The notes: generated by a model from the sequence alone, not told the origin. A stretch of DNA of 64,000 bases from Treponema sp. (GCA_024693045.1 JAILLQ010000039.1:1-64000), one strand, 5' to 3'. Counted from the stretch's first letter, positions 1-9,168 are shown. Numbers and translations are program-made.

Positions 1-68
1 GTTTCCGGATAATCAACTAAAGTTGTTTTTATCAGGACACCGGCCGGTGCATCAAAATTTGAGGGCAT
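1..68 (-). CDS. nrdG: Anaerobic RNR activating protein, N-terminal fragment (cut by window edge)
   Basis: Only the first 22 codons are inside the window; the gene runs off the left edge. The translated start contains GVLIKTTLVDYPE, which resembles the beginning of NrdG-type radical-SAM activases (typically ..KTTLVDYPG.., just before the CxxxCxxC cluster motif). NrdG would install the glycyl radical on the class III ribonucleotide reductase. The ATG lies two bases past the stop of the glycyl-radical/redoxin gene, so it is probably co-translated as the last gene of the nrdR-nrdD operon. The radical-SAM cysteines are outside the window, so the call rests on this short motif plus context. Confidence 0.7.
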   Translation of the reverse strand, partial: MPSNFDAPAGVLIKTTLVDYPE

Positions 69-70
69 TA

Positions 71-619
71 TTATGCTCCTACAGCTACTTTTTCAAATAT
101 AAGGCTGAGTTCTTCTACAGTGTGGGCACGGGCTTTTTCATTTCCCTCTGAATCGTAAAGAATCACGGTAGGGGAAGCGAAAACTCCTTTTTCAGCTGCT
201 TCTGAAAGTCCTAAATCTGTATCAACATCTATATTTTTACCAGGAAGTGAAATATTTTTCATAAAATCTTTAACAGGAGGACAGTTAGGACAAGTTTTCT
301 TTGTAAAAAGTTCGTAATATCCTTCTTTTGAAGATTCCTGATTGATAAAAAAATCGTCATTTAATGAAGACTTTTCTGTAAGTTCGTATGTGCTACTCTG
401 TTCTGGTGTCGTAAGTGTGTACGAAGTTGTTTCTGTGTTTTCAATATCAAAAAGCTTACGATGATTGAATTCATCTCTTTTACCGCGGTTCCAGTTGCGA
501 ACTGCACGGTAATAACCAACTATTCTTGCATAAACTTCTGTTTCTGTTCCCTGTACAGAAGAAAGTTCTGCCTGAACCTGGGCTATTTCGTTTTCGATTT
601 GCTGTAAACTTCTAGCCAT
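71..619 (-). CDS. Glycyl-radical domain of class III RNR fused to a glutaredoxin-like domain
   Basis: This 182-residue protein joins two pieces. Residues 28-52 carry ARIVGYYRAVRNWNRGK, the glycyl-radical loop usually found at the C-terminus of NrdD (RVxGY...NWNxGK), with Gly35 as the predicted radical site. Residues 100-182 look like a redoxin: a CPNC active site at Cys110/Cys113 and a cis-Pro motif ASPT at 148-151. The neighbouring NrdD lacks a glycyl-radical loop, so this protein probably completes the enzyme in trans and may also supply its reductant. The ATG is preceded by GGGGGA. It lies 70 bp after nrdD and abuts nrdG. The residue assignments are read by eye; the two-subunit working is inference. 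Confidence 0.75.
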   Translation of the reverse strand: MARSLQQIENEIAQVQAELSSVQGTETEVYARIVGYYRAVRNWNRGKRDEFNHRKLFDIENTETTSYTLTTPEQSSTYELTEKSSLNDDFFINQESSKEGYYELFTKKTCPNCPPVKDFMKNISLPGKNIDVDTDLGLSEAAEKGVFASPTVILYDSEGNEKARAHTVEELSLIFEKVAVGA

Positions 620-689
620 AATTTCCCCCTTACTTTTGGTAATACCCTAACTCTGAATTTAGTGGCAGGTTTAAATAGTGTCAATGAAT

Positions 690-2801
690 TCAGGTACTAC
701 TTTTTAAAAGTTCTTCTTTTTCTTTTTCAAGTTCGGAAAGTCTGGCCTTTAGTTTAGCAATTTTTTCAGCCTTACACTTAGGACATTCAAAGTGTTCCCC
801 CGCTATATAGCCATGTATAGGACAAATTGAGTATGTTGGTGAAATTGTAAGGTAAGGAATTTTGTAATTTGTAAAAACTGAACGAATTAAATCCCGGGTA
901 GCCTTCCAGTCTTTTATCTGTGAACCTATGTAGGTGTGGAAAACTGTTCCTCCTGTATAACGAGTTTGAAGGCTTTCCTGATGATCAAGGGCTTCAAAAA
1001 TATCGTTTGTGTAATCGATTGGAAGCTGACTTGAGTTTGTGTAATAAGGTTCTTCAGAACCGGAAGTAATGATGTCAGGAAACTGCTCTTTATCGTGTTT
1101 TGCCAGGCGGTATGAAGTACTTTCAGCAGGAGTTGCTTCCAGGTTAAATAATTCGCCGCTTTCTTCTTGATAATTCTGAAGGCGCTGTCTCATGTAGTCT
1201 AAAACTTTTTCTGCAAATTTCTTTCCCTTTTGATCAGCTATGTTGACACCCAAAAAGTTTAGACAGCATTCATTCATGCCACAGAGTCCTATTGTGTTGA
1301 AGTGATTTGACAGAGTTTTCAGGTATCTCTTTGTGTAGGGGAAGAGTCCTCCGTCATAGAGTTTTTGAATGACTTTTCTTTTAGTTACCAGTGATTCTTT
1401 TGCTAAATCCATAAGGTAATCGAGCCGTTTGAAGAATTCTTTTTCGTTCTGTGCTAGATAACCTATTTGAGGAAGATTTATCGTTACCACCCCTAGAGAG
1501 CCGGTAAATTCATCTGAACCAAAAAGACCTCCGCCTCTTTTTCGAAGTTCTCTTTTGTCTAAGCGAAGCCGGCAGCACATTGAGCGTACATCACTTGGAT
1601 CCAGGTCAGAATTGATAAAATTCTGAAAATAAGGAGTTCCATATTGACCTGTCATCTGGAATAAGAGTTCTGCATTTTCGCTTTCCCAGTTGAAGTTACG
1701 GGTTATGTTGTAAGTTGGAATAGGGTAGCCGAATCCTCTTCCGTCAGAATCGCCTTCAAGCATAATCTGAATGAAGTGTCGGTTTATCATATCCATTTCT
1801 TTCTGGCAGTCCCCATAGGTAAAATCCATTTCTTTTCCGCCGACGATTGCTTTTTTATGTTTTAAATCTTCAGGGCAAGTCCAGTCCAGAGTAATGTTGG
1901 TAAATGGAGCCTGGCTTCCCCAGCGGCTAGGTACATTTATTCCGAATACATAATTCTGTATGCACTGGTGTACTTCCTGGTCAGAAAGGTTATCTGCTTT
2001 TATGAAAGGAGCAAGGTAAGTATCAAATGAACTGAAAGCCTGTGCTCCGGCCCATTCGTTTTGAAGTACGCCTAAAAAGTTTATCATCTGGTTTACAAGT
2101 GTAGAAAGATGTTTTGCAGGTTTTGAAGAGTTCTTGTCTGAGACTCCTCCAAGCCCTTCCTGAATCAACTGGCGCAAAGACCAGCCGGCACAGTAACCGG
2201 AAAACATAGAAAGATCGTGCAAGTGAAAGGCTGCAGTTTTGTGAGCTTCGGCAACTTCCTTTGAATAAATATTGTTCAGCCAGTAATTTGCCGTAATTGC
2301 CCCGGAATTGTGCAGGATAAGTCCACCCAGTGAAAAATTTACATTTGCGTTTTCGTGTACACGCCAGTCATTCTGCCCAAGATATCCGTCCATAGTTTTG
2401 TTTATGTCAATCATAAGAGACTTTGTATCTCTCATGGCTTCGTGACGTGCTCTGTAAATTATGTAGGCTTTTGCAATTTCGACTTCTTTATTTTCGATAA
2501 GGACAGATTCTACGATGTCTTGAATTTCTTCGATAGCGGGAATTGAGTGGCTGCGGGTTCCGGCAAGTTGAAGTCTTAGTCTTTCTTCAACAAGGTCTGT
2601 TAGGGAGGAAGCTCTGTCAGGATCAATTCTTTTTTCAACAGAAAGAATTGCTTTTCCAATAGCACTTTCAATTTTACTTCTGTCGTAAGGAACTATACTT
2701 CCTGATCGCTTTACTACAGATTTTATGAAGTTTTTTGTTTCTTCATCCTTACTTGAACCTAAAAAGGCTCTCCATTCTGGAAAAACTGATTCGTCACTCA
2801 T
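690..2801 (-). CDS. nrdD: Anaerobic ribonucleoside-triphosphate reductase, catalytic part without glycyl-radical loop
   Basis: This 703-residue protein converts NTPs to dNTPs without oxygen. An ATP-cone allosteric domain occupies about residues 25-120 (VVKRSGSIVPYDRSKIESAI). The catalytic barrel follows, with MCCRLRLD at 408-415 and the cysteine-rich loop GLCGMNECC at 505-513. A zinc site CPIHGYIAGEHFECPKC lies at 660-676. The protein then ends in a charged helix (KARLSELEKEKEELLK) where other NrdDs continue into the glycyl-radical loop; that loop is in the next gene. GGAGGG precedes the ATG, inside the 3' end of nrdR, with an 8 bp overlap. Co-transcription with nrdR suggests feedback control by NrdR; I found no convincing NrdR box in the window. 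Confidence 0.93.
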   Translation of the reverse strand: MSDESVFPEWRAFLGSSKDEETKNFIKSVVKRSGSIVPYDRSKIESAIGKAILSVEKRIDPDRASSLTDLVEERLRLQLAGTRSHSIPAIEEIQDIVESVLIENKEVEIAKAYIIYRARHEAMRDTKSLMIDINKTMDGYLGQNDWRVHENANVNFSLGGLILHNSGAITANYWLNNIYSKEVAEAHKTAAFHLHDLSMFSGYCAGWSLRQLIQEGLGGVSDKNSSKPAKHLSTLVNQMINFLGVLQNEWAGAQAFSSFDTYLAPFIKADNLSDQEVHQCIQNYVFGINVPSRWGSQAPFTNITLDWTCPEDLKHKKAIVGGKEMDFTYGDCQKEMDMINRHFIQIMLEGDSDGRGFGYPIPTYNITRNFNWESENAELLFQMTGQYGTPYFQNFINSDLDPSDVRSMCCRLRLDKRELRKRGGGLFGSDEFTGSLGVVTINLPQIGYLAQNEKEFFKRLDYLMDLAKESLVTKRKVIQKLYDGGLFPYTKRYLKTLSNHFNTIGLCGMNECCLNFLGVNIADQKGKKFAEKVLDYMRQRLQNYQEESGELFNLEATPAESTSYRLAKHDKEQFPDIITSGSEEPYYTNSSQLPIDYTNDIFEALDHQESLQTRYTGGTVFHTYIGSQIKDWKATRDLIRSVFTNYKIPYLTISPTYSICPIHGYIAGEHFECPKCKAEKIAKLKARLSELEKEKEELLKSST

Positions 2802-3261
2802 GCGTTTTACCCTCCGCGTTTTTTATTTCCGTAAGGAATTCTTCTAGTGTTTCAAAATGTTTGTAGGCTGATGCAAATCTGATATAGGCAACTTTATCCA
2901 GTTTATAGAGCCTTTCAAGTACTAGTTCACCTAATTTTTCTGTAGAAATTTCACGACTTGTCTTAGAACTCATAATTGCAGCATCTTCAATTTCGCTTAC
3001 AAGGTTGTCTATAGCTGCACTTCCTATGGTTCGTTTTTCCAGGGCTCTTTCAATTCCTTTAGAAAGTTTTGCTCTGTCGAAAGGCTGTCTTCTTCCGTCT
3101 CTTTTTATGACCATAAAGGGTTTTTCTTCAACTCTCTCGTATGAAGTAAATCTATAACCGCAGGCATTACATTCCCTTCGACGGCGGATAGTTTCACCGT
3201 TTGCCATTGTTCTTGATTCTATAACCTTGTCGTCCAGGCTTCCGCAGTAGGGACATCTCAT
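2794..3261 (-). CDS. nrdR: Transcriptional repressor NrdR
   Basis: NrdR senses ATP/dATP and represses ribonucleotide reductase genes. The 155-residue protein has the family's usual length and order: an N-terminal zinc ribbon with Cys3, Cys6, Cys31 and Cys34 (MRCPYCGS...ECNACGYRF), the RRRREC turn, and an ATP-cone at about 49-139 (VIKRDGRRQPFDRAKL). It overlaps lnt upstream by 4 bp and nrdD downstream by 8 bp, so the repressor is translated together with its likely target. Placement directly before nrdD supports the assignment. Confidence 0.95.
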   Translation of the reverse strand: MRCPYCGSLDDKVIESRTMANGETIRRRRECNACGYRFTSYERVEEKPFMVIKRDGRRQPFDRAKLSKGIERALEKRTIGSAAIDNLVSEIEDAAIMSSKTSREISTEKLGELVLERLYKLDKVAYIRFASAYKHFETLEEFLTEIKNAEGKTHE

Positions 3262-5057
3262 ATTAAGCCTCGTTTTTTTATGTATTTTTTGCTGATTTTA
3301 ATTAATTTTTTTCTTTCTGTATGTACAATCTCATTTTTATCTTTTTTTACAAAAGTGTAAATCATTAAATAAAAAGTGAATAAAAGTAAAATTCCTGGAA
3401 GCCAGTTTCCTAGTCTGAGGTAGACTGTGGATTTCCATTCATAAACAGGAATGTTCACAATTGAAGCTTTTTCTTCAAATATAGGTAAGTCAGCTAGAAT
3501 ATTTCCCTTGTTATCTAATACAACCGAATAACCTGAGTTGCAGGAACGTGCCATAGAAGTCCTGTATTCAATGGTCCTGAATGAAGAGTTTACAAAATGC
3601 TGCATTTCTGAAGACTTTGTTTTTGACCAAGAGTCATCAGTAATGTTGATAAATACTTCTGAGCCCTTCTTTCTTAATGGTCGGCAAATATCTGGAAATG
3701 AATCGTCAAAACAGACAGGAGTGCTGATTCTAACATATGGAGAACTTTCTTCTCTTTTTGTCTGTGTGTAAAGACTTTCCTTAAGGCTTATAACATTTAC
3801 TTCCGGTAACAGAAAGTCTGGGCCTCTTTGAGAAGGAATTTCAAAAAATGTGTACTGGTCTCCAGGGGTAAAACCTGCCGAAATGTGGATTACTTTTTTC
3901 AAAAAGTCTGCTACAGGTCTGTATTCAGAAAATGGAATTCCTTCTGCAAGAGGAACCAGGTGATTTTTTCCGTAATATCCACGGAATTCTCCATTTTGGT
4001 CGAATAAAAAGGCTGAATTAAAGAGTTTTCTTCCTGGCCCTGGATTTCCTCGAATGTAGCTTCCTCCCAAAATAAAAGGAATATTACATTCGTTTATAAA
4101 AGTAGACAGGGATTTTTCAAGGGGGTAGTTCTTGTAATGGTTTTCTGCAAGAGGATAGGCGTATTTTAAGCAGCCTTCGCTCCAAACTACTAGATCAATC
4201 GTTTTTGCCTGGCTAAGAGCTTCGTCCAGTTTTTCTTTTGTAAGCTTTTGAGAAAGTAATATAGTTTCGTTGTCTGTATCCTGTTTCCATGGATCGGCGT
4301 TCTGCTGAACAAGAATTACATTCAGGCTTTTTACAGCTTTTGAGGGTTCTAGAAGCCTGTATGTTCCATAGACAAAAACTAAGATAAATAGGCTTAGGCT
4401 TGCAAAAGCAAGGCGGGCATATTGTCCTGAAGCAACAAAAGCATTTTCTTTATGTGGAAGTTCGTAATAAAGTGAAATTCCTTCTGCAACAAGAGAGGCA
4501 AACAAAGCTGTGCAGAATGTAATTCCATAGGTTCCGGTTATGTCTGCAAGCTGGCAGAAAATCCGAAACCTGTACATAGTTCCAGATATTGTACCCCATG
4601 GGTATGCAATAAAACCGTTCGACTTAATCCATTCGTAAATTACATAAACTGTAGGAAACCACAATACTCTGTATACAATCCAAATTGATTGTTTCTGCTT
4701 TGAATAATCTTCCAGGATAGAACTTTTGTTTTTTCTTGAAAATGGAAGAAAGAATAAAAGACCAGAAATAAAACCTATGGCTCCTGTTCCAAAGGCACTT
4801 GCTCCAAGAGTAAGGGCTGCAAAATCTTTAAAGAATGCCAGCCAAAAACTTGAAAGAAGATGAACTGTTGTTGCGTGAATAAGAAATAAAAGGGCGCCAG
4901 CTTTGTATGATTTTATATTTCTATAAGCTAAATAAAAAGGAATTAAACTTATAAGGCCAAATAATGGCGAGCCAAATGTGTATAATTCATTTGGAAGTCC
5001 AATTGATAAAATCACTGCGGAAAAAAGAATACAAAAAACTTGTAAAATTCGACTCAT
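3258..5057 (-). CDS. lnt: Apolipoprotein N-acyltransferase
   Basis: Lnt adds the third acyl chain to lipoproteins in the inner membrane. The 599-residue protein has an N-terminal multi-helix membrane part (about 1-235), a nitrilase-like domain (about 240-540) and a last helix near 552-570. The catalytic Glu-Lys-Cys triad can be placed at Glu294 (VVWSEG), Lys364 (YYGKNHLVPL) and Cys449 (STPVCFDDSFPD). It is somewhat longer than the E. coli enzyme because of insertions in the nitrilase domain. It is the first gene of the nrd operon. No Shine-Dalgarno precedes the ATG, and a -10-like hexamer lies only 11 bases upstream, so its mRNA may be leaderless. The many lipoproteins in this window fit a need for Lnt. 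Confidence 0.93.
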   Translation of the reverse strand: MSRILQVFCILFSAVILSIGLPNELYTFGSPLFGLISLIPFYLAYRNIKSYKAGALLFLIHATTVHLLSSFWLAFFKDFAALTLGASAFGTGAIGFISGLLFFLPFSRKNKSSILEDYSKQKQSIWIVYRVLWFPTVYVIYEWIKSNGFIAYPWGTISGTMYRFRIFCQLADITGTYGITFCTALFASLVAEGISLYYELPHKENAFVASGQYARLAFASLSLFILVFVYGTYRLLEPSKAVKSLNVILVQQNADPWKQDTDNETILLSQKLTKEKLDEALSQAKTIDLVVWSEGCLKYAYPLAENHYKNYPLEKSLSTFINECNIPFILGGSYIRGNPGPGRKLFNSAFLFDQNGEFRGYYGKNHLVPLAEGIPFSEYRPVADFLKKVIHISAGFTPGDQYTFFEIPSQRGPDFLLPEVNVISLKESLYTQTKREESSPYVRISTPVCFDDSFPDICRPLRKKGSEVFINITDDSWSKTKSSEMQHFVNSSFRTIEYRTSMARSCNSGYSVVLDNKGNILADLPIFEEKASIVNIPVYEWKSTVYLRLGNWLPGILLLFTFYLMIYTFVKKDKNEIVHTERKKLIKISKKYIKKRGLI

Positions 5058-5068
5058 GGTTTTAAGAT

Positions 5069-5097
5069 ATTATCGGTATTTATTAAAAAAAACTCAA
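5069..5097 (-). promoter_or_regulatory. Predicted promoter of the lnt-nrdR-nrdD operon
   Basis: On the minus strand TTGAGT (5092-5097) and GATAAT (5069-5074) are separated by 17 bases. The -10 ends 11 bases before the lnt ATG, which would leave a leader of about 4 bases. Confidence 0.5.
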
Positions 5098-5174
5098 CAT
5101 AGCAGCTTTTAAAAGTCAGGGGATTTTTCAGCTGCTTTATGTAAAAAGTGTAGAAGGATGGGATATCAGCAAAA

Positions 5175-6353
5175 ATGAAGCAGATAGAAAAAGTACACCT
5201 TGAAAAATTTGAAAAAAGTCCTGAGATTACAGCAAGTGCGCCCGGTAGATTCCATTTGATGGGAGAAAATACCTGGTTTTTCCGAGATAAGGCTCTTTCT
5301 CTTGCTGTAGACATTTCCGTTTATGTTTCTATATCAAAAAGAGATGATTCAGTCGTAAGATTTTATTTTAGTCAGTTAGATGACATGAAGAAAACAAATC
5401 TTTCCGGTCTTAAGTACAGAAAAGAAGATAGATGGGCTAATGCCTTGAAATCTATTTTGTATGGTTTTATTTCCGGGGGATTCACTCTTGGTGGAATGGA
5501 TATAACTGTTTACAGCGAAATATTACCTTCTGCCGGTTTTGGAATTACAACAGCCATAAAAGTAGCTGCCGCAAAAGCTATATGGACTTTGTTCGATCTA
5601 AAACTTAACGATTCTACTTTGGTTCAGGTTATAGAAAGAGGAAATAAACTTTTCCTTCAGCAGGAAAATCATAACGCAGACAATTTCTCTGCTATATATG
5701 CAAAGAAAGGGAATTTTATATGTACTGACTATTACAAGAATTCCTATGAGCTTATTCCTTTTGATTTCAGTGATATGAAAATTCTTATCGTTGATGCAAA
5801 GGTCCCTCGTTATGAAATGTGGAATAGGGAAAGTTTATATGAACCGGAAAATGCTCTTATTCTGGGAGACTTGAGAGAAGAAAAGCCTAATCGTTTTGGT
5901 GGCTGGCAGTATATAAACAATGTAACCGACATAAATGAAGCCCTTTCTGAGGTTTCTGAAGATACACGTAGAAAACTTCTTTGCGTTATAAGGGAACATG
6001 GGGATGTTCTTGATGCTGTAAATGCATGTTCTAAGGGCGATTTTATGCACTTTGCCCGTGCTGTAAATCATAGTCATGTGAGCGTTAGAGATTTTTTTGA
6101 TCTTTCCTGCCCGGAAATCGAATGGCTTGTTAAAAGAGTTAATGATATTGATCCTCTCATGGAGGATATTCGAAACCCCGTTTCCTGTGGAAGAATTACA
6201 GGCAAAGGCTTTGCCCGCTGTATGTATGCCTTCCTAAGAAATGATGATGTTGAAAAATTTAAGCAAAAACTAGGGGAATATGAACACATTTTTGGATTTA
6301 AGCCTGAATGTTATGAAGTTCATTCTGCTGACGGCGTAAAAGTTCTTAGTTGA
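5175..6353 (+). CDS. Atypical GHMP kinase, galactokinase-like
   Basis: This 392-residue protein has the three GHMP-kinase motifs. Motif 1 is SAPGRFHLMGENTWFF near residues 18-33. Motif 2 is a glycine loop, PSAGFGITTAI, near 118-128. Motif 3 is GRITGKGFARC near the C-terminus. The layout follows galactokinases. However, motif 1 has GEN-TWFF where galactokinase has GEHTDY, so the usual sugar-contacting Asp is missing, and the glycine loop lacks the typical GLGSSA serines. Substrate and activity are therefore uncertain; it could phosphorylate another sugar or be a non-catalytic relative. It is divergent from lnt. The ATG has only a weak upstream AAGGATGGG at a long distance. Confidence 0.72.
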   Translation: MKQIEKVHLEKFEKSPEITASAPGRFHLMGENTWFFRDKALSLAVDISVYVSISKRDDSVVRFYFSQLDDMKKTNLSGLKYRKEDRWANALKSILYGFISGGFTLGGMDITVYSEILPSAGFGITTAIKVAAAKAIWTLFDLKLNDSTLVQVIERGNKLFLQQENHNADNFSAIYAKKGNFICTDYYKNSYELIPFDFSDMKILIVDAKVPRYEMWNRESLYEPENALILGDLREEKPNRFGGWQYINNVTDINEALSEVSEDTRRKLLCVIREHGDVLDAVNACSKGDFMHFARAVNHSHVSVRDFFDLSCPEIEWLVKRVNDIDPLMEDIRNPVSCGRITGKGFARCMYAFLRNDDVEKFKQKLGEYEHIFGFKPECYEVHSADGVKVLS

Positions 6354-6357
6354 AATG

Positions 6358-6387
6358 TTGAGAAAGATATGATTATTACGCTATAAT
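6358..6387 (+). promoter_or_regulatory. Predicted promoter of the TPR-NHL gene pair
   Basis: TTGAGA (6358-6363) and TATAAT (6382-6387) are separated by 18 bases. They lie about 30 bases before the ATG of the TPR gene, which has a strong GGGGTGG ribosome-binding site. Confidence 0.6.
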
Positions 6388-6416
6388 AGTATAAAAAGTG
6401 GCAGTGGGGTGGAACA

Positions 6417-7103
6417 ATGTCGGATTTAAATGTCTTATCTGAGGGGATAAACTTATATAACGAAAAAAAATATTCTGATGCTCTTGCATTTTTTCTGGCT
6501 CTTCCATCTGCCAGTGGAGCGGATAGTATAGATATTGCCTACTATCTGGGATTGTGCTTTACAAAATTAAAGAGATATGAAGATGCTCTTCTTTATCTGG
6601 AACAGGTAGTAACGGCTGGTCAGCAGTTGGACAGGGTTCAGCAGTGCCGTTTTATACTAGCCGTTATATATACTCTTTCAGGTCGAAAACGTCTTGCTAA
6701 TTTTGAACTCACTAAACTTTTGGAAAGCGGATATAAACCTGCATCAGTTTATGCTTCTCTTGCTTACATTGCCTGGGAACAGGAAGATGTTGACCGCTGT
6801 CTTGAATACTATGAAAAAGCTCTTGATATCGATGCAAACAATGTTACCGCCCTCAATGGAATTGGTTATGTTCTTGCTTATGAAAACAGGGATTTAACCC
6901 GTGCTCTTTCCTGCTGTAAAAGGGCTGTGGAATTTTCACCAGATTCTCCTGCCTGTTTAGATTCTCTTGGCTGGGTTTATTTTAAGCTTGGTCTATACAA
7001 AGATTCATTAAAATATCTTGAAATGGCTGAATCGCTAGACAAGGAAAACGAAGAAATTGCCTCCCATATAAAGACAGTTAGTTTGGAAGGAGACCAGCGA
7101 TGA
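6417..7103 (+). CDS. TPR-repeat protein
   Basis: This 228-residue protein is built almost wholly of tetratricopeptide repeats, which act as protein-interaction scaffolds. Repeats are recognisable near residues 5-35 (GINLYNEKKYSDALAFFLAL), 42-70, 110-138 (VYASLAYIAWEQEDVDRCL), 144-172 and 180-208 (LDSLGWVYFKLGLYKDSL). There is no signal peptide or membrane segment, so it is predicted to be cytoplasmic. Its stop overlaps the start of the next gene in an ATGA, so it is translationally coupled to the exported TPR/NHL protein. The partner and role are unknown. Confidence 0.8.
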   Translation: MSDLNVLSEGINLYNEKKYSDALAFFLALPSASGADSIDIAYYLGLCFTKLKRYEDALLYLEQVVTAGQQLDRVQQCRFILAVIYTLSGRKRLANFELTKLLESGYKPASVYASLAYIAWEQEDVDRCLEYYEKALDIDANNVTALNGIGYVLAYENRDLTRALSCCKRAVEFSPDSPACLDSLGWVYFKLGLYKDSLKYLEMAESLDKENEEIASHIKTVSLEGDQR

Positions 7104-9166
7104 AATCTCTTTTCAAAGGATTTATTTTTTTTGCTTTATCTGGACTATTTTTTACAACTTATGCTTTTGCTCAGTCAAATACTGCGGGGCTTTTTTCTGG
7201 AGAATCATTCAGATCTGCTGAAGAAGGTTTTGCAGCCCAGGAATTTAGACGGGGAGTTCAGGCTTATTACAGAGGGAGTTTTAATGAATCCCTTATGCAA
7301 TTTGAAAAAGCCCTTAATTATCTTCCTGATGATTCCTTGATTATGGATTGGCTTGGAAAAGCTTATTACAGTTCTGGTATGGAAGCTACCGCATTGAGCA
7401 GCTGGGCTCGTATTTCTGAAGCTGGCTACGGTGGACTCCTTTTGCAAAATAAAATAGAAATTGTACGAGAAAGAAGAATTTCTTCCTACTTCAACCGTGA
7501 AGAAAGGTTCACAGAATCAGGGGCTTTTCCTGGAACTTATAACGGAAATCAAATATTCAGCGGACCTATTTCGGTTTTACCAAATAACAATGGAACTGCC
7601 TGGGTTTTGGCTTATGGTTCAAACGAACTTGTTGAAATCAATGTTAATGGAACTGTTGTTTCCCGTATAACCGGTCCTATAAACGGATTTGACCGCCCTA
7701 TGGATATAATTCGTCTTTCTAACGGTAAGCTTCTTGTAAGTGAAAGTGCCGGTGACAGACTGGCTCTTTTTTCAAGAAAAGGTCGATTTGAAAAATACAT
7801 AGGTTCAAAGGGGCGGGGACTAGGCGAATTCCTTGGACCTCAGTACATGGCACAAGATTCTAGAAACAATATTTATGTGTCAGATTACGGAAATTCAAGA
7901 ATCGATGTTTTTGATAAAGATGGAAATCCTTTGTTTTTCTTTGGTTCATCACAAAGAGATTTTGAAGGTTTAAGGGGACCTACGGGGATAGCCTGTTTAA
8001 ATGACAGTGTTTTTGTCTGTGATGATGTAAAAGACTGTATTTACGAATTTGACCGGGCTGGAAATTACAGAAGGGAACTTTGTGGAGAAAAGACATTTAG
8101 CCGACCTGAATCTCTTAAGGTATGGAATGATTTTCTAGTTCTTTGTGATACCAATAAAGTTATTTCTGTTGACCCTGATTCCGGGGCTACTTTTGAATGT
8201 GTTAGAAGCGGAAGTGAACCAAGCAGGCTTACTAGTGCTCTTCCGGATGTAAATGGTAATGTCCTTGTAACGGATGTAAAAACAAATGAAGTTTATGTAA
8301 TGTCAAAAATGCAGGAACTTGTTGGAGGTCTTTTTGTTCAGATTGAAAAAGTCGATTCTTCAAAATTTCCTGCAGTGAATCTTGAAATAAGGGTAGAAAA
8401 TCGTCATAGAAGTCCTGTTGTTGGCTTAAGGGAAAACAATTTTTATATAACAGAACAGAAAAGACCTGTTTCAAAGCTGAAATTTACAGGTGCTTCCTCA
8501 GCAAATGAAAATTGTGATATTACTTTAGTTATAGACCGCTCCAATTATGCAAAAGGTTATGATGAAGAAATCAATTCTGTTGTTCGTGAACTTGTTTCTT
8601 CAATGGATCATGTTTCAACTCTCAGGGTTTTATCTGCCGGGAAAGTTCCTGCTTTAGAATACAAGGGAAGTCCTGCTGGACTAAAAATGTTCAACGTAAA
8701 TGGATTAAAAACACCTCTGGCCGAAAATGTTCCTATGGATTTGGTTTTGCGTCTTGCAGCTAATGAGCTTATAAACGGCGAAAAGAAAAGGGCTTTGATT
8801 TTTGTATCTGCAGGAAAAACAGGTCTTACCGCCTTTGAAAAATATAGCCTTGCTGAGTCTTGTGCATATTTGAATAACAACCACATATACGTAGCTTCAA
8901 TATTGGTAAACGAATCTGTTCCTGATGAAGAATTTGATTACATTATTAAGAATACACCTGGCAAAGAATATTACATGTATCAGGCAGAAGGATTAGGTTC
9001 TGTTGTTGACGACTTACTGGATGAACCTACAGGACTTTATACCTTCTCCTATATTTCTGCTTTATCAACTAATTTTGGTGAAAAATATTTACCTGTTGAA
9101 GTTGAAACTTATCTTTTGAATCGAAGCGGAAGGGATGAAACAGGTTATTTTGCTCCTCTTCAGTAA
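7100..9166 (+). CDS. Exported TPR/NHL-repeat protein with a VWA-like C-terminal region
   Basis: This 688-residue protein begins with a signal peptide (hydrophobic about 8-23, cleavage near AFAQS). A TPR pair covers about 45-105 (RRGVQAYYRGSFNESLMQFEKAL). A series of NHL-type beta-propeller blades follows at about 145-400, with repeated motifs such as NGTAWVLAYGSNELVEIN, NNIYVSDYGNSRIDVFDKDG and DSVFVCDDVKDCIYEFDRAG. The last third contains ITLVIDRSNY near residue 475, resembling the MIDAS start of a von Willebrand A domain but without the full DxSxS. It is probably periplasmic. No enzymatic motif is visible. It is convergent with the dinB fusion frame, 2 bp apart. Confidence 0.78.
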   Translation: MKSLFKGFIFFALSGLFFTTYAFAQSNTAGLFSGESFRSAEEGFAAQEFRRGVQAYYRGSFNESLMQFEKALNYLPDDSLIMDWLGKAYYSSGMEATALSSWARISEAGYGGLLLQNKIEIVRERRISSYFNREERFTESGAFPGTYNGNQIFSGPISVLPNNNGTAWVLAYGSNELVEINVNGTVVSRITGPINGFDRPMDIIRLSNGKLLVSESAGDRLALFSRKGRFEKYIGSKGRGLGEFLGPQYMAQDSRNNIYVSDYGNSRIDVFDKDGNPLFFFGSSQRDFEGLRGPTGIACLNDSVFVCDDVKDCIYEFDRAGNYRRELCGEKTFSRPESLKVWNDFLVLCDTNKVISVDPDSGATFECVRSGSEPSRLTSALPDVNGNVLVTDVKTNEVYVMSKMQELVGGLFVQIEKVDSSKFPAVNLEIRVENRHRSPVVGLRENNFYITEQKRPVSKLKFTGASSANENCDITLVIDRSNYAKGYDEEINSVVRELVSSMDHVSTLRVLSAGKVPALEYKGSPAGLKMFNVNGLKTPLAENVPMDLVLRLAANELINGEKKRALIFVSAGKTGLTAFEKYSLAESCAYLNNNHIYVASILVNESVPDEEFDYIIKNTPGKEYYMYQAEGLGSVVDDLLDEPTGLYTFSYISALSTNFGEKYLPVEVETYLLNRSGRDETGYFAPLQ

Positions 9167-9168
9167 TT

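Noticed and set aside
2355-2546. Plus-strand frame of 63 residues opposite nrdD
   Set aside because: It is antisense to a fully conserved coding region, with no ribosome-binding site. The many similar antisense frames across the window were dropped for the same reason.
5100-5138. AGCAGCT...AGCTGCT inverted repeat between lnt and the GHMP kinase as a terminator
   Set aside because: The stem is short, the loop long and there is no T tract after it in the needed direction; both neighbouring genes diverge from here.
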